From: Patagioenas fasciata
Lineage: Eukaryota > Chordata > Aves > Columbiformes > Columbidae
Assembly: GCF_037038585.1 (NCBI RefSeq)
Contig: NC_092521.1
Location: forward strand, 109,136,105-109,200,104
Reading direction: 5' to 3'
Length of the DNA: 64,000 nucleotides
In this document: positions 33,780 to 47,640 of the stretch, piece by piece
How the letters are laid out: each line of letters begins with the position of its first letter
Position numbering within the stretch: position 1 is the stretch's first letter
The notes under the pieces: model-generated
Database searches by the model: none
Told to the model about the DNA's origin: nothing
Seen by the model: the letters and a program-made list of their open reading frames with translations, nothing else
Position numbers and translations under genes: made by a program

Positions 33780-36700
33780 AATTTAACACTTTACCAGTTT
33801 TCCCCAGTGAACAAAAATAAATTTCTATAAAATACTCATTCAAGCAATTGAACAGAAGCATACACTATTTCTTTTCCATTTTCCTATTTAAAATAGAACT
33901 ATTTTGGACGCAAAAGAAAAAAAAAATTCAGGCATTTCTCTTTTATGTATACATTTGAGTTTTCATTTGTAGTTGTTGTCGTGACACACAACAATTGACA
34001 GAACAGTGGCAACTGTCTTAGCAGAATACTTTTGTAATTTCAGAACAAATACCCATTCTCTTCCTTTTCTAAGATTTTCTTTACGATCTATGATGTTCCT
34101 GATTAGACCTCCTTGACATCCCATTGCTACTGCAAAAGCTCTTGACAGACATTAAGGGGCCTAAAGAATTTAACTGGAAAACACTCCACCAGTGACAGAT
34201 TGCATTTGTAGCTCACTGTATGAAGTGTGTATAAATTCTGTTCCTGAACATTTTTGGAAAATAACTATTTGATTTTCCACTTATTCAATAGCCTTTATAC
34301 TTTGCACAGAGAAAAAGCAATAGCAATTCACTGAATACTGTCACTTTGGGGAGGGAAAGGCATCTTTTCAAATTGCTGTTAATGCTGAGGCGCATAGTGC
34401 CCAGAAGTACAGAAATATAAGAGGAGAGTTTCCTCTCTCATTTCATGCCCATCCACTCTAGTGCTGGCAGCCACTCAACTCCGTGCAAAGGCATTTTCTC
34501 ATTTGCTCCTCCAGAAGCTCATCCTTACAGGAGGGAGTACAAGAGGTACTCACTCATCCTCTGGTTCCTCCCACAGCCATTTGCAAGCCACACTGAAGAT
34601 GCTATCACAGAATAATTATTTTCTAGCTTGTTTTCCTAATTCCCACTGCAGGCCCAACCTGATCACAACACATGCTTAATTCTTCACCCTTGAAATCAGC
34701 TGAGTTAACAGCAGAACCAAAACAAACGTCCTACACCTGTGTGTCTCTTTATGCATTCAAAGTTTGTTGTCCTCAAAAAGTGCTCTGTCCCGTTTTACTT
34801 TTATTTTAAAAATTATTTTACACCAAAGACTTTGACTAGGATGTTTAACAGCAGTTACCAAAAAAGTTTTCAAATTTGTTCCTAAACCTCCTGTATCAAA
34901 CATGTTTATACAAGTTTATTTTAAAGAAGCCGTCATACCTTGAGAAACTAAACAAGATCCAAAGCTACATATAATGTGACACACTTACAGTAAAATTATC
35001 CTCAATTGTTTTAATTTTAGAGAAGTCCTACCAGAATTTAATGGGATTATTTTGTTTGTTTGATTCATTTTGTTTTGAAGTAAAGGCCTGGAAGATGAAC
35101 AGATCTTCAAACTCTGTTTCATTTACAAATCTGTTGTAATTCTTAAGAGCTATGCTTAAAAACAAATCACAAAAAGTACACACTAGTGCTACCATAGTAA
35201 GTACTGCATAAAAATTTCTCACTTGTGGAAATGAAAAATATCAATATTTGCTAGAAAATCCCATTAACATAGAAAACATATAATAGACCACAAACTGGAC
35301 CAAAATTACTTCCTCACCAGAACTGTCTTAGAGTCTGACTCCTGATCATATTATCCACTATTAAGCATATATTTGCAGGAATTTCTGAAAAGGAATGACT
35401 AGTAACTATAGCATACCTGCTCTGTTAATTCATACTGCGAAAATGAAGACAGAGAGAAGCAAGAATCCTAATGTCAGACCTATTTTATAAAGAAATGGAA
35501 GCCAAAATTCCATCAGAACCTCCTAGTGACATTTGCAGATCAAATCATTTAAGTTCACAGAAAACAGATGACTTTCAAAGATTTCCAATTTGTAGTCATA
35601 CAGTTGAAAAGCTTCAGTGCCAAAAATACTTTTACCTTCCTATTTTTGCAAGCATATTGCAGAGTAAATATAATACTAATTGGATAAAAAGATGGGAGAT
35701 GGGAAGATACTGTCTCCTTGGAAAGGAAACGTGATACGTAGAGCTTTGCATTTGTCCTTAGATTCTTCCGATCATGCTGCTGGTATCAGTTATCTTTAAA
35801 TAAATATAACCAGATGATTTGCATCCTAAGTAAGCTATCTTGGCAACACAGCCTTGAAGAAAGGAAATATTTATTTGTATATGCATTGAAATGCATCACT
35901 TACATGAATCTTAGTGAGTAAAAATCGCAATTCAACTTCAAGTTTAAAGTACTGCTTGGAATAACACGTTCAGTGGCCAGTCTCGCTTCTGATACATTTT
36001 GATACAACTTACTTATGGAAAAATAATTAAAACATCTAACAAACATGTTTGTACCTTACTTTATTAAACAATTTGGAACAATTTCCCCCTCTTTTATGGC
36101 TAGATAACATGCTGCGTGGAGTTGAGGGAGAAAACTCGGGCAATTTGGCCAAAAAATGCATTTCAAAGGCATTTTTCAAAGGCACCTTGCAAGGTCTGGC
36201 AACACATAGAATTGTTGGCTTCTACACTAATGCCTCCATTGATGCCATCACCTGTGAAGCTCAAAGGAAATAATGCAATGGCAGAAACTATTCCAATACA
36301 AGTGTTAGTACAGCATGTGCAGGAATTTTGCAGACTTCACAGTCATCTTTTCTCCCAATTCATGTACTTCTACTGTGAATACCAGAAGAATTTCTCCTGT
36401 GAGAAAGGTTGTTTCCCTACCTACTAGACACCTTTTTTTTTTTTTCATGAACACAGACTGTTATAAAAAATTAAATAACTAGTTTTTACTGACTGTAAAA
36501 TCCAGAGAACTAATGAAAAAAAAAAAAGTCAAATTTGCTGAAGTATTGATTTCCTTAAAGCAAAATAAAACTTTTCATAAAAAAGGATTAATGATCTTAA
36601 ATTATATGCAAACACTTTTCTGAGCACAGAAACTAAACCTTTTAAATGGGAAAGCCATACCTTTAAATTACAAATATCTATAAATGCATAAGCTTTACAG

Positions 36701-36802
36701 CCTAACACCCTGATTTCAAAGCTCAATATCCATTAAAAAAAACAATTAAAGGTATACTTTAATGAGATTATAACATACTGCCTACCTCAAGCAGCTGAGA
36801 TT

Positions 36803-36804
36803 AA

Positions 36805-36836
<32 letters not shown>

Positions 36837-36837
36837 A
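36803..36837. repeat. (CAAAA)n microsatellite
   Basis: An A8 run followed by five CAAAA-type units. Confidence 0.9.
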
Positions 36838-39800
36838 CCTTTAAAACAGGCAGCCTGTGAGTGAAGCATCAATCACTGTTACTTCACAGTGTGTTGAACA
36901 GCTGTTCCACACAAGCATATTGCAGTGAAGTAATTTATTTCTTCATAGATCCTCTCCCTTCAGTATGTCATAAGTTTGTAGCTATTGGCCTTTGCTCTGG
37001 TTCTCAGTTACTGGCAGGAAAAGTTCACCAGTTTATTCTGTTGCTGTCTTCGGCATGTGACAGGTGAGAAGTTCCTGCCCAGCTACAGATAGGAAAATAT
37101 AGCCCAGAGAGCTGTTTGTTGTTTTCAAAGGCTTCAGAGAAACAGAAGAGGCAGCATCTATGTGTGCCTTATTCATGACATCCACAAGATTGGATGTCTT
37201 GAGCTTTTGCCTTCTATCTTTTGTCTTTTGTTTGCTCTGGAATGCAAACGTGCACAGCACAGAAATAAAAATTAGCTTGTTTTGAAGGAAAAAGGAAAAA
37301 AAGAAACAGGGAAAAACTAAATAGGAAATCCCAGGTCTTTTAAACTATCTTTTATTACAAAATCCAAGTTGGTAGCTCTTTCTGCAAGAAAAAAAAAAAA
37401 AAATTGGATCATTAGGTTGCTTCATTAAAGGGCCAGACAGCCTTCTTACATAACTTATTTCAAATTTCATGGAAATCAGTGAAAATATTTTAACTGATCT
37501 CAACAGCCTCTGGATAACTGAAAGAAATTATAGACCTCATGTTCAATTACTCTCAATTCACTGATCTTTAGAAATGACAGTGACTTCCCACAGCTCCAAT
37601 GTGAGTATTACAGCACCATCTGCAGTGGCTGCATCCACTCCACACTCCTCGGGGAGGAACCCTGGTCCCTCTTGCACTTGAAGCTCCAAAGCAGCCAGTT
37701 CACCTTTATTAAAATGTATCCAGCTCATATTCAAAGGGCATACAAAAGAACAAACATAAGAAGATCACAAGTGAATACCGCAAGTCCTTCTAGATACCTG
37801 CAGTATCTGAAAAAGGTTCTCAACAGTACCTTACATCAGGACGCCACTGTTGGCTTCGTATTGCTTGGAGTTGGGGAGGACAAGGAGAAGAAAAGCGGAA
37901 AAGTCTTTCCCAACTAGCATTTGGTATCAATGAACAGCACAAAGCTAGACCTAAATCAGGACACTCAGGTGTCAAAGCTACATAAGGTAACACATTCCAG
38001 ATGCAGAGGTAAACTTGGCAATAAATCCATACACTTTCCTAAATCTGCATTTTTCCTGCATGTTGTTCTATTTCCAAGTGACTCAGCAAAACACAAGAAG
38101 TAAAATAAGTACAAAAGAAGTATTCCTCCAGAGTATATTTTAAAGATGAAAAGTAACCTTGTAATACACAGTATAGACAGAAAATTCCCTTTCATTTTCA
38201 ATGCCTGCAAAGAAGAGAACAAATTAAGGAAACAGTACATAGAGGAAAACAGAGGGAAAAAAGTAAGATTTTTAACATCATCTCTTAAATATGCTTTGCA
38301 AAAGAAGTGGGCCAAATAAGACTCTTCTCCTATTCCATTTAGTTCCTTCCATATATTTTTTAAAACAAGTGCAGCTTTTCTCTGATGGAAAATGTCTTTC
38401 CCACTGAAATTCTGTATATTTTTGCCATGGCCTTCATAACTAAAGAAAAAAAAAAAAGATAAAATGATACAACTTTTCCAAACAACAGTACTTCATTTCT
38501 CAAAAATTCTGAAGTGTTATGCGTAAAACATAAGAAACGCTTAAAAATATCTGAAAATATTATTCTGTTAGAAGTTTCTCTACTTTCTGTATAGTAGGTA
38601 ATTCCTAACTGCCAAAAGGAAACAAAGAAAATGTGACTAAAACACCAAGGAGTTGCAGGGATGCACAGAAGAGAGCGATCAAAAATCAAAATGTCTGGTA
38701 ATGAATGGCTAAAACTGAAAACGGAAATTAAAGGCATCTGGAAAATAAGAGGACATTAAAACATCTAAAAACTACCAGAAGAAATAACAGAGCAATGAAA
38801 GCAGGAGGATGACTGCACAAGCATGCACTATGGACTAGTTTATTACTTAAAAAATGTAACTTAAAGGAACAGTTCAGAAGTGTTGAGGAGAAGAGGAAGA
38901 TTCAGTATCAGTCTTTAATGAATAATTGTTTTCTGATTCTAAGTCCTTGTGTTCAGAATAAAAGTTGCAACAGTTTTAATCAAATCTTTTAAGCCCAGAC
39001 AAGCTTCTAACACATATTAATGTAGATCACTCTTCATTTAGGCAACACACCAATGACTCAATGTCTAACCTAATTTAAGCAGTGGTCAAACCTACTTAAA
39101 TGCCTTTATACAGGGAGGGAGTATTAATTTAACTAGGCTGTTTTGAAATTTACGAAGAGGCAGCTTTTTACCCTTAAACTTGTGTCATCCTGCAATAATG
39201 ATTGCTAATGACACATTTAAATGGCACTTGTAGTGAGAAATATGACTTGCAGAAATGACAAGGTCTTACTGCCTGAAGTTTCTTCTTTGTATATGATTCA
39301 TATCCATCGCCTTTTTGGGGGGAAGTAAGATTTTACTGCTTAACAAAACACAGGCAAGGAAGGCAAGAAGGAGATAATAGCTGAATAGTGCTTTCCAGTA
39401 AGCTTCACAATAAAACCTATAAATTGTTCCACATGAGCATATAATTTCATTGTATAACTACACATCATTAATGAAGATAAGCAGGTTGCACAGGTATCTG
39501 CAAAAGTGTCTTGTAGATCTGATGATCTTACATTAACCAAAAGGAAGTAAATTTTCAATTTAGGTGTCAGACTCCGTTCCTACTCATAAAATATGCATGC
39601 TTAATATGAACTATACACAATGGTGGAACCATACTTGTCATTGTTTTAGCCACATTTCAGAGAAAAGTTCTCTTGGAAACAGAAATCAGAACCAAACGAA
39701 AAAACAAAATTAATTTGACTTTTTCCAGGAAATACCTCTGAAGTGTTTTGTTTCTAAGATTTGCCATGTCAGTCTATCAAGTACAGTCCCTTAGCAAACC

Positions 39801-42447
39801 TGACTCCTTGAATTTATACACCCTCAGTGGAGGATGGGAAAAGACCTAGAGGATAATCTAATTAACTTTCAATGCAAGGCAGCTGATTGGCAGTAAGAGG
39901 TGAAAATAAGAGCCAAATCCCTCCTGGAATAAACTGCAGACTCCTAATGTTTTATTAGGGTACCATAATAATGCCATGGGTAGGTGAAAACGTGAGTGCA
40001 CAAGAGAAGACATTTGTTAGACAGCTTAAGAGTAGCTAAAATCTAGTCTATAAACATACCAAATGATCATCAAGGACAAGTTCATTTTAAGAATCTGCTT
40101 CGTGATTTGCAGAAACATCACATCACCATAGGACTGTGCCCAAGAACCTCTGTGCACTACAATATTACTTCACAGAAAAGGCATTTACTGTCCAGTTACA
40201 GCTCCAGTCCTACTCCAGCTACCTGGAACACAGAACAGAGAGGTCTGTTTTAAATTAAGCTGTTCTTTGTCAACCCAGGAACAGAGCATAATTTGCACTG
40301 CCTAATGGTCAGGGCACTGCACAAAACCTTCTGTTCCATACCAATCTGTGATGTAGCTGTGAGAAATATGCCTTTCTTGATGCGATGCTCATTTTCTTAT
40401 CATCAAAGTGATTTCAGATTTGTTGTTGCTGCTGTTCTATTAAAATTACTAATCTTGTTTTAATAAACAATCTCAATGTTAAAATTGTAATATAAAAGTT
40501 CAGTGTAATGTAAATTTGTAATGTTAAAATTATCAAGTGAATGTTAATTTACTGAAAAGGCTGACATAACTGATTATTAATCTGGCGGCAATAAAAGCAT
40601 TAAATTGTTATTAGGAACTGCCATTCACATGCTTCGCTCTTCTGTCCAGAGAAAAAAAAATAAAAATCTCATTATGCATTATGCTCTGCTTCTTTAATTT
40701 AGAATATGAACTCTAAAAAGGTGACCTTTGTTTTTTACTGCATACCATGAAACTTCAAATACAGCTACTATGAGACTATCTAAAAAGTAAAACATACTGA
40801 GTCAGGCTGCAGAGATACATGTGCACGCTTCTACCTATCTCGCAGTATTGCTGGATGCCCAACAACTTTAAACAATGTCAGCATGCACTGAGTGACACCT
40901 AGAAAATGCTGCTAATATAACCATTACAACCAACAGCAGCTGGACCTATTTTCCACCAGTGTTACTTAAGACATGCAATTGTTATATCAGTAATTTGTAT
41001 TGATATTTGAGCACAAGTGCATTAGAGAGACATCCACTAACTTGTATTATACAGTGCTACTGCAACGCATTTGCTGTTTATTGGAGTGTTACCTCCCTTG
41101 GAAATCCAGCTTGATTCTCATCTGATCTCATCTCTTTGATCAAACTCGCATCAATGGCTAACACCCATTAAAAACTTTTCTTGTGGCTACTCTGATTTAC
41201 TTGAGGAATGTCCTAGACTCAATAATCTTTTGGAAAAATGTGGGGGAATGACACCCAAGAGCACCTGATTCTGAACAACAGTTCAGTTACATTTTACCAT
41301 TATTTTTTTGCCTGGCAAATTAATCGCAAATGTTTTGATTTACATGCTAAGGTCAAATGTATTCCCTTCTGCTTTCCTGTAATCTCTGGCTAATGCAGAA
41401 AGCCTCTTCCAAATTACAATTTTAACTTTTTTCATCATCGTTATATTTTATATAATTAATTCAATTCTAGGAATTCAGATTTTGGATGCCTTAAGAAAAA
41501 AAAGCCTGTAGTGTCTACTATTGTGAATTAACCATGATCATTACCTCAGAAGCATTCACCTTCACTAAAATGAGTTCATCTAACCTATTTTGCAATGTTT
41601 TTTATGCATAAAGGTACACAACTGGCAGATGACTGGGCAAAGTAGGAAATTTTTAAAATAAAAACCACTCTTAAATAATATCTAAGTATTTCTTAAACTG
41701 TGGCCATTAGTAACCCTTTGAAAAAGCAGAAAGTTATGTTTTCTGGCACCAAATAAGAAAACTCAAGGTTTTGACAACTATAAATCTATGACTGACATAT
41801 TAATTTAAAGAAGACTCTCAATGCCAACTTTCATCTAGGCAAGTGTCTTAAAAGGGTTTGGAATGATATTAAAATCACAGCAGTAAATAACTAATTTAAT
41901 GTATTATAACATCAGTCTGGCTGCTCAGACTAGTATCTCATTATATAATCACAGAGCAGCAGTCAATTCTGCCCAAAACAGTGAGGTGAAACAAAAACCA
42001 AAACAACCCTTTTTTTGCCTGGATGACACAGCCTGCATAATGCTTGTTCTTTAATTAACACATAATATTACTAGAGTAGAAGACTGTCAGAAGGCAATGG
42101 TCTTCTGCTGTGCTGAGGAATACCTACGTTAAAGTTGTATTACAATCACTTTGGATTATATCAAGTGGTTTTAAAATTATTCATTTTATCTTGTGGATGC
42201 TGGTACAGTAGAAGGTAGGAAAAGAAGAAACAGAATGGAAAGATGCCAAGAGGTGGAGACACAGTGTGCTTCCCCCAACCAGAGACTAATTAATTCATGA
42301 AAGCAGAGTGTCTATAAATATGCAGCAGCTACATGAAAAAGCTGATTTCCTTTAATGATGCTTCATTTTTCTAAATGTTTATTACCAGCTACTAGCAATC
42401 TGGCAAGCTGACTGGCTCACGCTACTGTCACTGTGTCATACTTACAA

Positions 42448-42502
42448 CAAAGCCATTTCATGTGAGACAAGGATCATATCTATAGCAAAGCCATTTCATG
42501 TG
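42448..42502. repeat. Short direct repeat, 17 bp twice
   Basis: CAAAGCCATTTCATGTG occurs at 42448-42464 and again at 42486-42502, 38 bp apart. The bases between the copies do not repeat. Confidence 0.9.
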
Positions 42503-43713
42503 GAGCATAAATTACAATCCTCAGTACAGATCTGCAAGATGAAAACACTACCTGCTCTGTAGAACAATGCTGACCATTAAAGAACCCCCAAAAACAGAAA
42601 ACCAAAATAACTGCTGAGAGGTTTTTGAACACCAAAAAAACTAATTAAAGTTGTGCACACAATAAAAATAAGCCTTACTGTCATTCCCATTTCACACAGC
42701 TAAAACAGTAGAAGAAATTTACCCAAGGATAATCACCCTAAGTCCAAGGAGTACTTTGAAAAATCAGGTTTCCTGAATCATGGACCTCCAGTTCAGTCAA
42801 AGAAATTACTCTTCCTGCAGCGATAATCCCTTGCCAGATTTTGAAGTACCTTGGCTTTAGGTTTCTACTTCTAAAATATTTTTTATCACTCAAGCAATTA
42901 TTGCCTTAAAGAATGTTTGGTATAATGCAATCTGGCATTTTTGTTTAATACATTAATATGAATCGAACTCAAAACAGTCCCACATACGCTCTCTGTATGA
43001 CCTTCTCGTTCATGAGGAATTAACTGTTCTGGAAACTAATCTATTTGACCAGGGCATTCATACTTAGAAATTTGTACTTCTTGCCAAAGTTCAGCTCTGA
43101 TCATTTCTCTTCACTCTAATGCTGCCCTCTTTCTGTGTAAATGTTATGCTTTATTCCTTGAATAAATCTTGCAGGCTATGTTTATTGCTGGTGTTTGGTT
43201 CAAGCAAACATCAATCTGACAGCCACGATTAGAATTTTTCAGGAGATTTGATTCAATCTTAGAGAAGCTAAAATTGGACTTCGCAAAACTCAGAAGACAT
43301 GTAGAAGCAAGCCATCTGATACTCTTCCTTACCACAGAACGCACATTTCCCAAACACCGTTGCAACCCTCTTCAGATTCTCTGCACAGAAAATAAATAAT
43401 TTATTCAAAAATAGACTGTTCATTGGGATCCGTAAGTACACACTATTTCCATGTGCAGAAACAACAGACTCCAAGGGACTGATACATTCTCCTTTAAATG
43501 TAAGTATAAACCCATAAAGGGAATCAGTGTCTACAGCATCTATTAACAAAACAGCAAGAAACCTGAATACTCGGAAATATTTTAACCCTTGTTTGCTTCA
43601 TCACAGAGCACAGCAACAATACTCACAAAACTATACTTCTCTGCATTAGACTGCATGCATCATGATTAAAAGACCAGCCCAATAAGCTCTGCAGCCCTTG
43701 TGAAGGGAAAAGA

Positions 43714-43750
43714 ATATATGTGTGTGTGTGCACATACATACATACACATG
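43714..43750. repeat. (TG)n / CATA-rich microsatellite
   Basis: ATATATG, then a pure TG run, then CATA repeats. Confidence 0.8.
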
Positions 43751-46595
43751 TATTGCATGCAGTTAGCAGTTTGAACCCAGTATTTCACATTGGACACCCC
43801 TAACTTAAAATGGACATACTCCAATCAAAGAATGAGCTGCAGCTACAACCCTCGACTTCAACACTCATATCAGCAAATCCAAATTCTTAGATTATGCATA
43901 GATAACAAACTACAAAAGTATTTTTAAGCTGAACATTCCAGCTGTGCAGCAATGAGTGTTTTCTGTTCTGGGTCATGTAACAGGCAATGGTGCAGATGTA
44001 CAAATATCAGGCCAAGTCTTTGTAGACAGAGTTGCATGAAACACTGATCAAACATTTTCTACCAGAGAATCAGTCAAAGGTGATATTTAACAATTATGTC
44101 GGCTACAGGGAAGAGTCTGTCTTAGATAAACTTATAACAGAGTTTGAGGAGAGCTGAACATTTACAGTGGAAGAAAATTGATATTATGTGCTTATTTGTA
44201 TCCAACATTTACTTTCACAACTGTGCATACATGTTCTGATATTTTTAATTGTTTATTCAAAATGAGTAAGACCAAAACCACAAAAACACTGAGACATTTC
44301 CTCTCACTGTTTTAGACACACTTTGCTCTTCATATGAAATAATTATTTTTGCATTTAAATCTAGGAATTTCTAGAAAAATACACTACACATAAGAGAAGT
44401 GAAAATAAAAAATGCAAGTCCCTTCTCTGGCAAATTTAGACAGGATGCTTAGCTACCATCCGTTTATGCGTTATTTGCTCTTCTATTTCTGCAGTTTTAG
44501 TTGCTCTTCCACCCATGGTTAATCAAATATTCACATAGACAGGAAAACCATAGAGACTGGTAGTCAGGAAATTCAACAGGGCTGTCAGTGATGTGAAAAA
44601 TGTATTGTTTGCATGTGAACACAGAACAATTTCGATTGGGAAGTTATAGATCATGAAGGTTCTTGTTGTGCCACAGCTTTGCCTTGGACATGCTGTTTGT
44701 ATGGACTGACACAAAATTTATGGATCCTGATACTGAACAAAATGTTTGTTTTAAATATACATGAAAGGCGGTGCCTCAATATGCCATCATGCTCTGGGAT
44801 ATATCAAAAATTCAGAGTATTGAAGTATTTGCACATAAACTTTCATATATAGCATATTTTAATCATAATATATGCATAACAGTAATTACACACACAACTG
44901 CTCTTGTGCGTATTTATAGAGTACACTATATGAAGTGGATTTAGATAAGGTAGTTTCTTGAATCGATAAAAATCTTATTTGTGTCTTCATTAAAATATTA
45001 TCAGTGCAACTACAACAGTGCCATATTAGCATCAGCATATATATTGCTATAACCTAGAAAAATCCTTAGTTGTGTATGAGGAATCTCAGAGGAACCAAAT
45101 ATGCCACATTCATATCTATGTGCCATCTTAATGAAGCTAAAAATATTCTGAAGGGGAAACATTTACCCTGGCACAGTAAATGTATTGTTTTCTTGAATAT
45201 AGTCTTTGCTCAATGTATCTTCAAAAAACCCTGCATCAAGCTCATTTATGCCTTAAAAATTGAGATGTGAAATGAAGCTTTATGTATTATTTTCACAACC
45301 AAGGAGAACGCAAAAAATAGAAACCTTGAAGCTTAATTAGCTGAGTTTCAAATTCAGTTTTTTAGAGTACGGAAAAAAAACCAAACACAAAAAAAACCAA
45401 ACAAAAAAACCCCAGCCACTTCCTGGAATGGAGAGACACTAAAGTTGAATTATTCTGCTTGAATAGTTTTATAGTCTTCGTCACCTTCATTCTAATTTGT
45501 AAGAATATTCATTCTAATAAGATTTTAGCCTAAGAAAACAGATTAATGTCTTACTTTTTTATAGGTTTGACCTTGTTTATACTCCATGGTTTTTTTCAGT
45601 TTAACTTTGTTGTTGTGGATAGCTGTGAAACAAATGCTGTCCTTTTAACAGAAACAGCGAGTTACTAATGTTAACACTATTTTCCTGTCAATGAAAAAAC
45701 CGTATTAACATTAATCTTGTCTCCTCACAAAATCTTATTAAACAGTATTCTAACTTATACTGAGATAAATTGCTCCCTTTACTGTCTGAATCCTGAAATA
45801 TTAATGAAGGGCATAATACATAAGTAATTCTTTATTATAGCCTGTGATTCATACCATTGTGGTATCTGTACCAGCTGATCATCTTGCCAAATATGTCAGC
45901 ATCATTCATTACTGTATTTTTCAACCTATAATTCAGAGGAAAATACGAATTCAGCTAGTCAAAAAGCAAAAGTCCAGTTTTAAATAAGTATCTCGTTAAA
46001 TTCTTCCCCTGCTCCCACCCCAAGAATAGAACTACACAGCAATGTGAGATCACATCATGTCAAAACCAACCAAAACCACCAATAACAAAGTAATTAACAA
46101 AGATCAGTTTCAGTGAATGGTGTTGAAGTTTACCATTTACATTTAGATACTCTTCTACTTCTTTGGCAGCATAATGCAGCGTAGTATGAGACAAAAATAT
46201 ATCTACTGATATAATTGCATTTACATTCCTGTAATTTGTGTAGTGTAAAGGTGGCAAACCCAAAGGCCTCCTTAAATCACGCAAGTGTTTAAAGAGATCT
46301 GAGTGGTTTACCCTCAAGATGTCAAGTCAGGAGCAAGAGGACAAAGATCATGAACACACCAGCTGGTGTTGGTGCTTGTGAGGACTTCCTGACTGGGTCA
46401 TCAGCCATTATTGCGCAAACCAGAACTAAATTCATGAAAAGTAGAGAAGCACTGTGGGTGTCACTAGAGGATAATGAAATTAAGGCAAATAGTGGGGTCA
46501 GACTTTCAAGGCACAGACCATTATGTGAGGTATTTCTTGCACGAAATTTTAACTGTGCTAAAATAACGGAAAAAAAAAAATAACACTGCTTGCTA

Positions 46596-47640
46596 TTAAT
46601 CACAGCAGAGAAACCTCACCAGTGTGAAAAGTCAGTTTATGGCCTACAAAACCCCCAAGCCTCACTTGGAAGGTTTAACTGGAGTGAAAGCCGTACCCAC
46701 TTGCCAAGATATGTTCCCATGTCCCAGCTGTGCCAGGTTCCCAGGGGTCAAAAGTTTAATTTCAGTACTGGCTCATCCTTCCACAGTAGCCCAGGCTCTC
46801 CCGAATAGGTGGCAGGATGGTTCCCCCAGGACAACACCTGCCCGTGCACCCCAGGCTGTCAAAACCAAAACCACTCCACCTAAATAAACAAGTGTGACCC
46901 TACACATATGGCTTACTTCAGACCTCTCTCTGCCACTGTCCCCCGACAATAGTTTTGATCAGAAGGCAATGTTGCACCACTGTCCTGGTAAAGGGGATGC
47001 AAGGCAGAAGGGAAGAACAAGTCCTCAGGAACCCCATTCTCCATGCCATGGCCACCCTGTTCTGCATGACTTTCCTCACAGCAGTTGTGCAGGGAAGCAA
47101 AAGCAGAGTAGCTAGAGCAAGATATGCAGCTGGGGAACAGGTCGACCTTCTACTGGGGGATGTAAACAAGGAGCTTTTTTCTATGCTTATTTGCTCTCAG
47201 GGTAGTCAGTAACCTGGAGAAAACACTTCAGGCAGTGTCTAGACCTACTTGCAGGGATGCACTGGAGACCTCATCTCCTGCTTCTCCAGGCAGGCTGACA
47301 GAAAATACCTGTCTCTTCAGCTCAGCCTGCACATTTAGGTCTTGTTTTCATTGATAAGGATGGAGAGCCTGCTCAGATTTGATGAAGATGAGGCCTCAGC
47401 ATCTGTCCACGTTCCAGAACTGTGGAAAGTTTCTGTGCCCAGCAACATACATGTAATCTTAGGTTTTCATGGTGCTGTTTCTGCAGAGCCAAGCTCAGGT
47501 CAGGCCCCAAAGTGTCACAAGTGTCTTCCTAAAGGCCAATTCCATCAATATACCATTGCAGGCCTGTTTTGCTTACATCTTAAACCAACCCTCTTGAAAC
47601 TGGTCTTAACTCAGCACTCTGTCTCTTTTTAGCTGGTACA
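46596..47640 (+). other. GC-richer block with many short open frames, origin unknown
   Basis: GC content rises for about 1 kb and open frames of 70-97 codons overlap in several frames on both strands. Pieces look protein-like: 'AEKPHQCEKS' near 46605 resembles a C2H2 zinc-finger linker, 'MFPCPSCARFPG' near 46710-46745 has a CPSC pair, and 'GEQVDLLLGDVNKE' occurs near 47130-47170. None forms a full domain and the best pieces change frame. A decayed retroelement ORF1 or old gene fragment is the most likely reading. I found no clear LINE or LTR end for it. Confidence 0.3.

Larger units (their letters stand above)
33780..46595. other. Unannotated AT-rich noncoding DNA
   Basis: About 12.8 kb with no recognisable gene. 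Low-complexity tracts: (CAAAA)n at 36803-36837, A15 at 37389-37403, TG/CATA at 43714-43750, A/CCAAA-rich at 45374-45412. A 17-bp direct repeat lies at 42448-42502. Open frames of up to 125 codons (38360-38737, minus) show no family resemblance. The stretch 40380-40640 has the look of a conserved noncoding element. Confidence 0.65.

Noticed and set aside
38360..38737. Minus-strand 125-codon frame with hydrophobic segments
   Set aside because: Phe/Leu/Ser-rich composition follows from A-rich DNA on the opposite strand. No family and no exon signals are seen.
43268..43549. Minus-strand 93-codon frame with a CAFC motif
   Set aside because: A single Cys pair is not enough for a zinc-binding domain, and no splice sites frame it well.
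46060..46317. Minus-strand 85-codon frame
   Set aside because: It looks mildly protein-like, but no family, conserved motif or splice context supports it.
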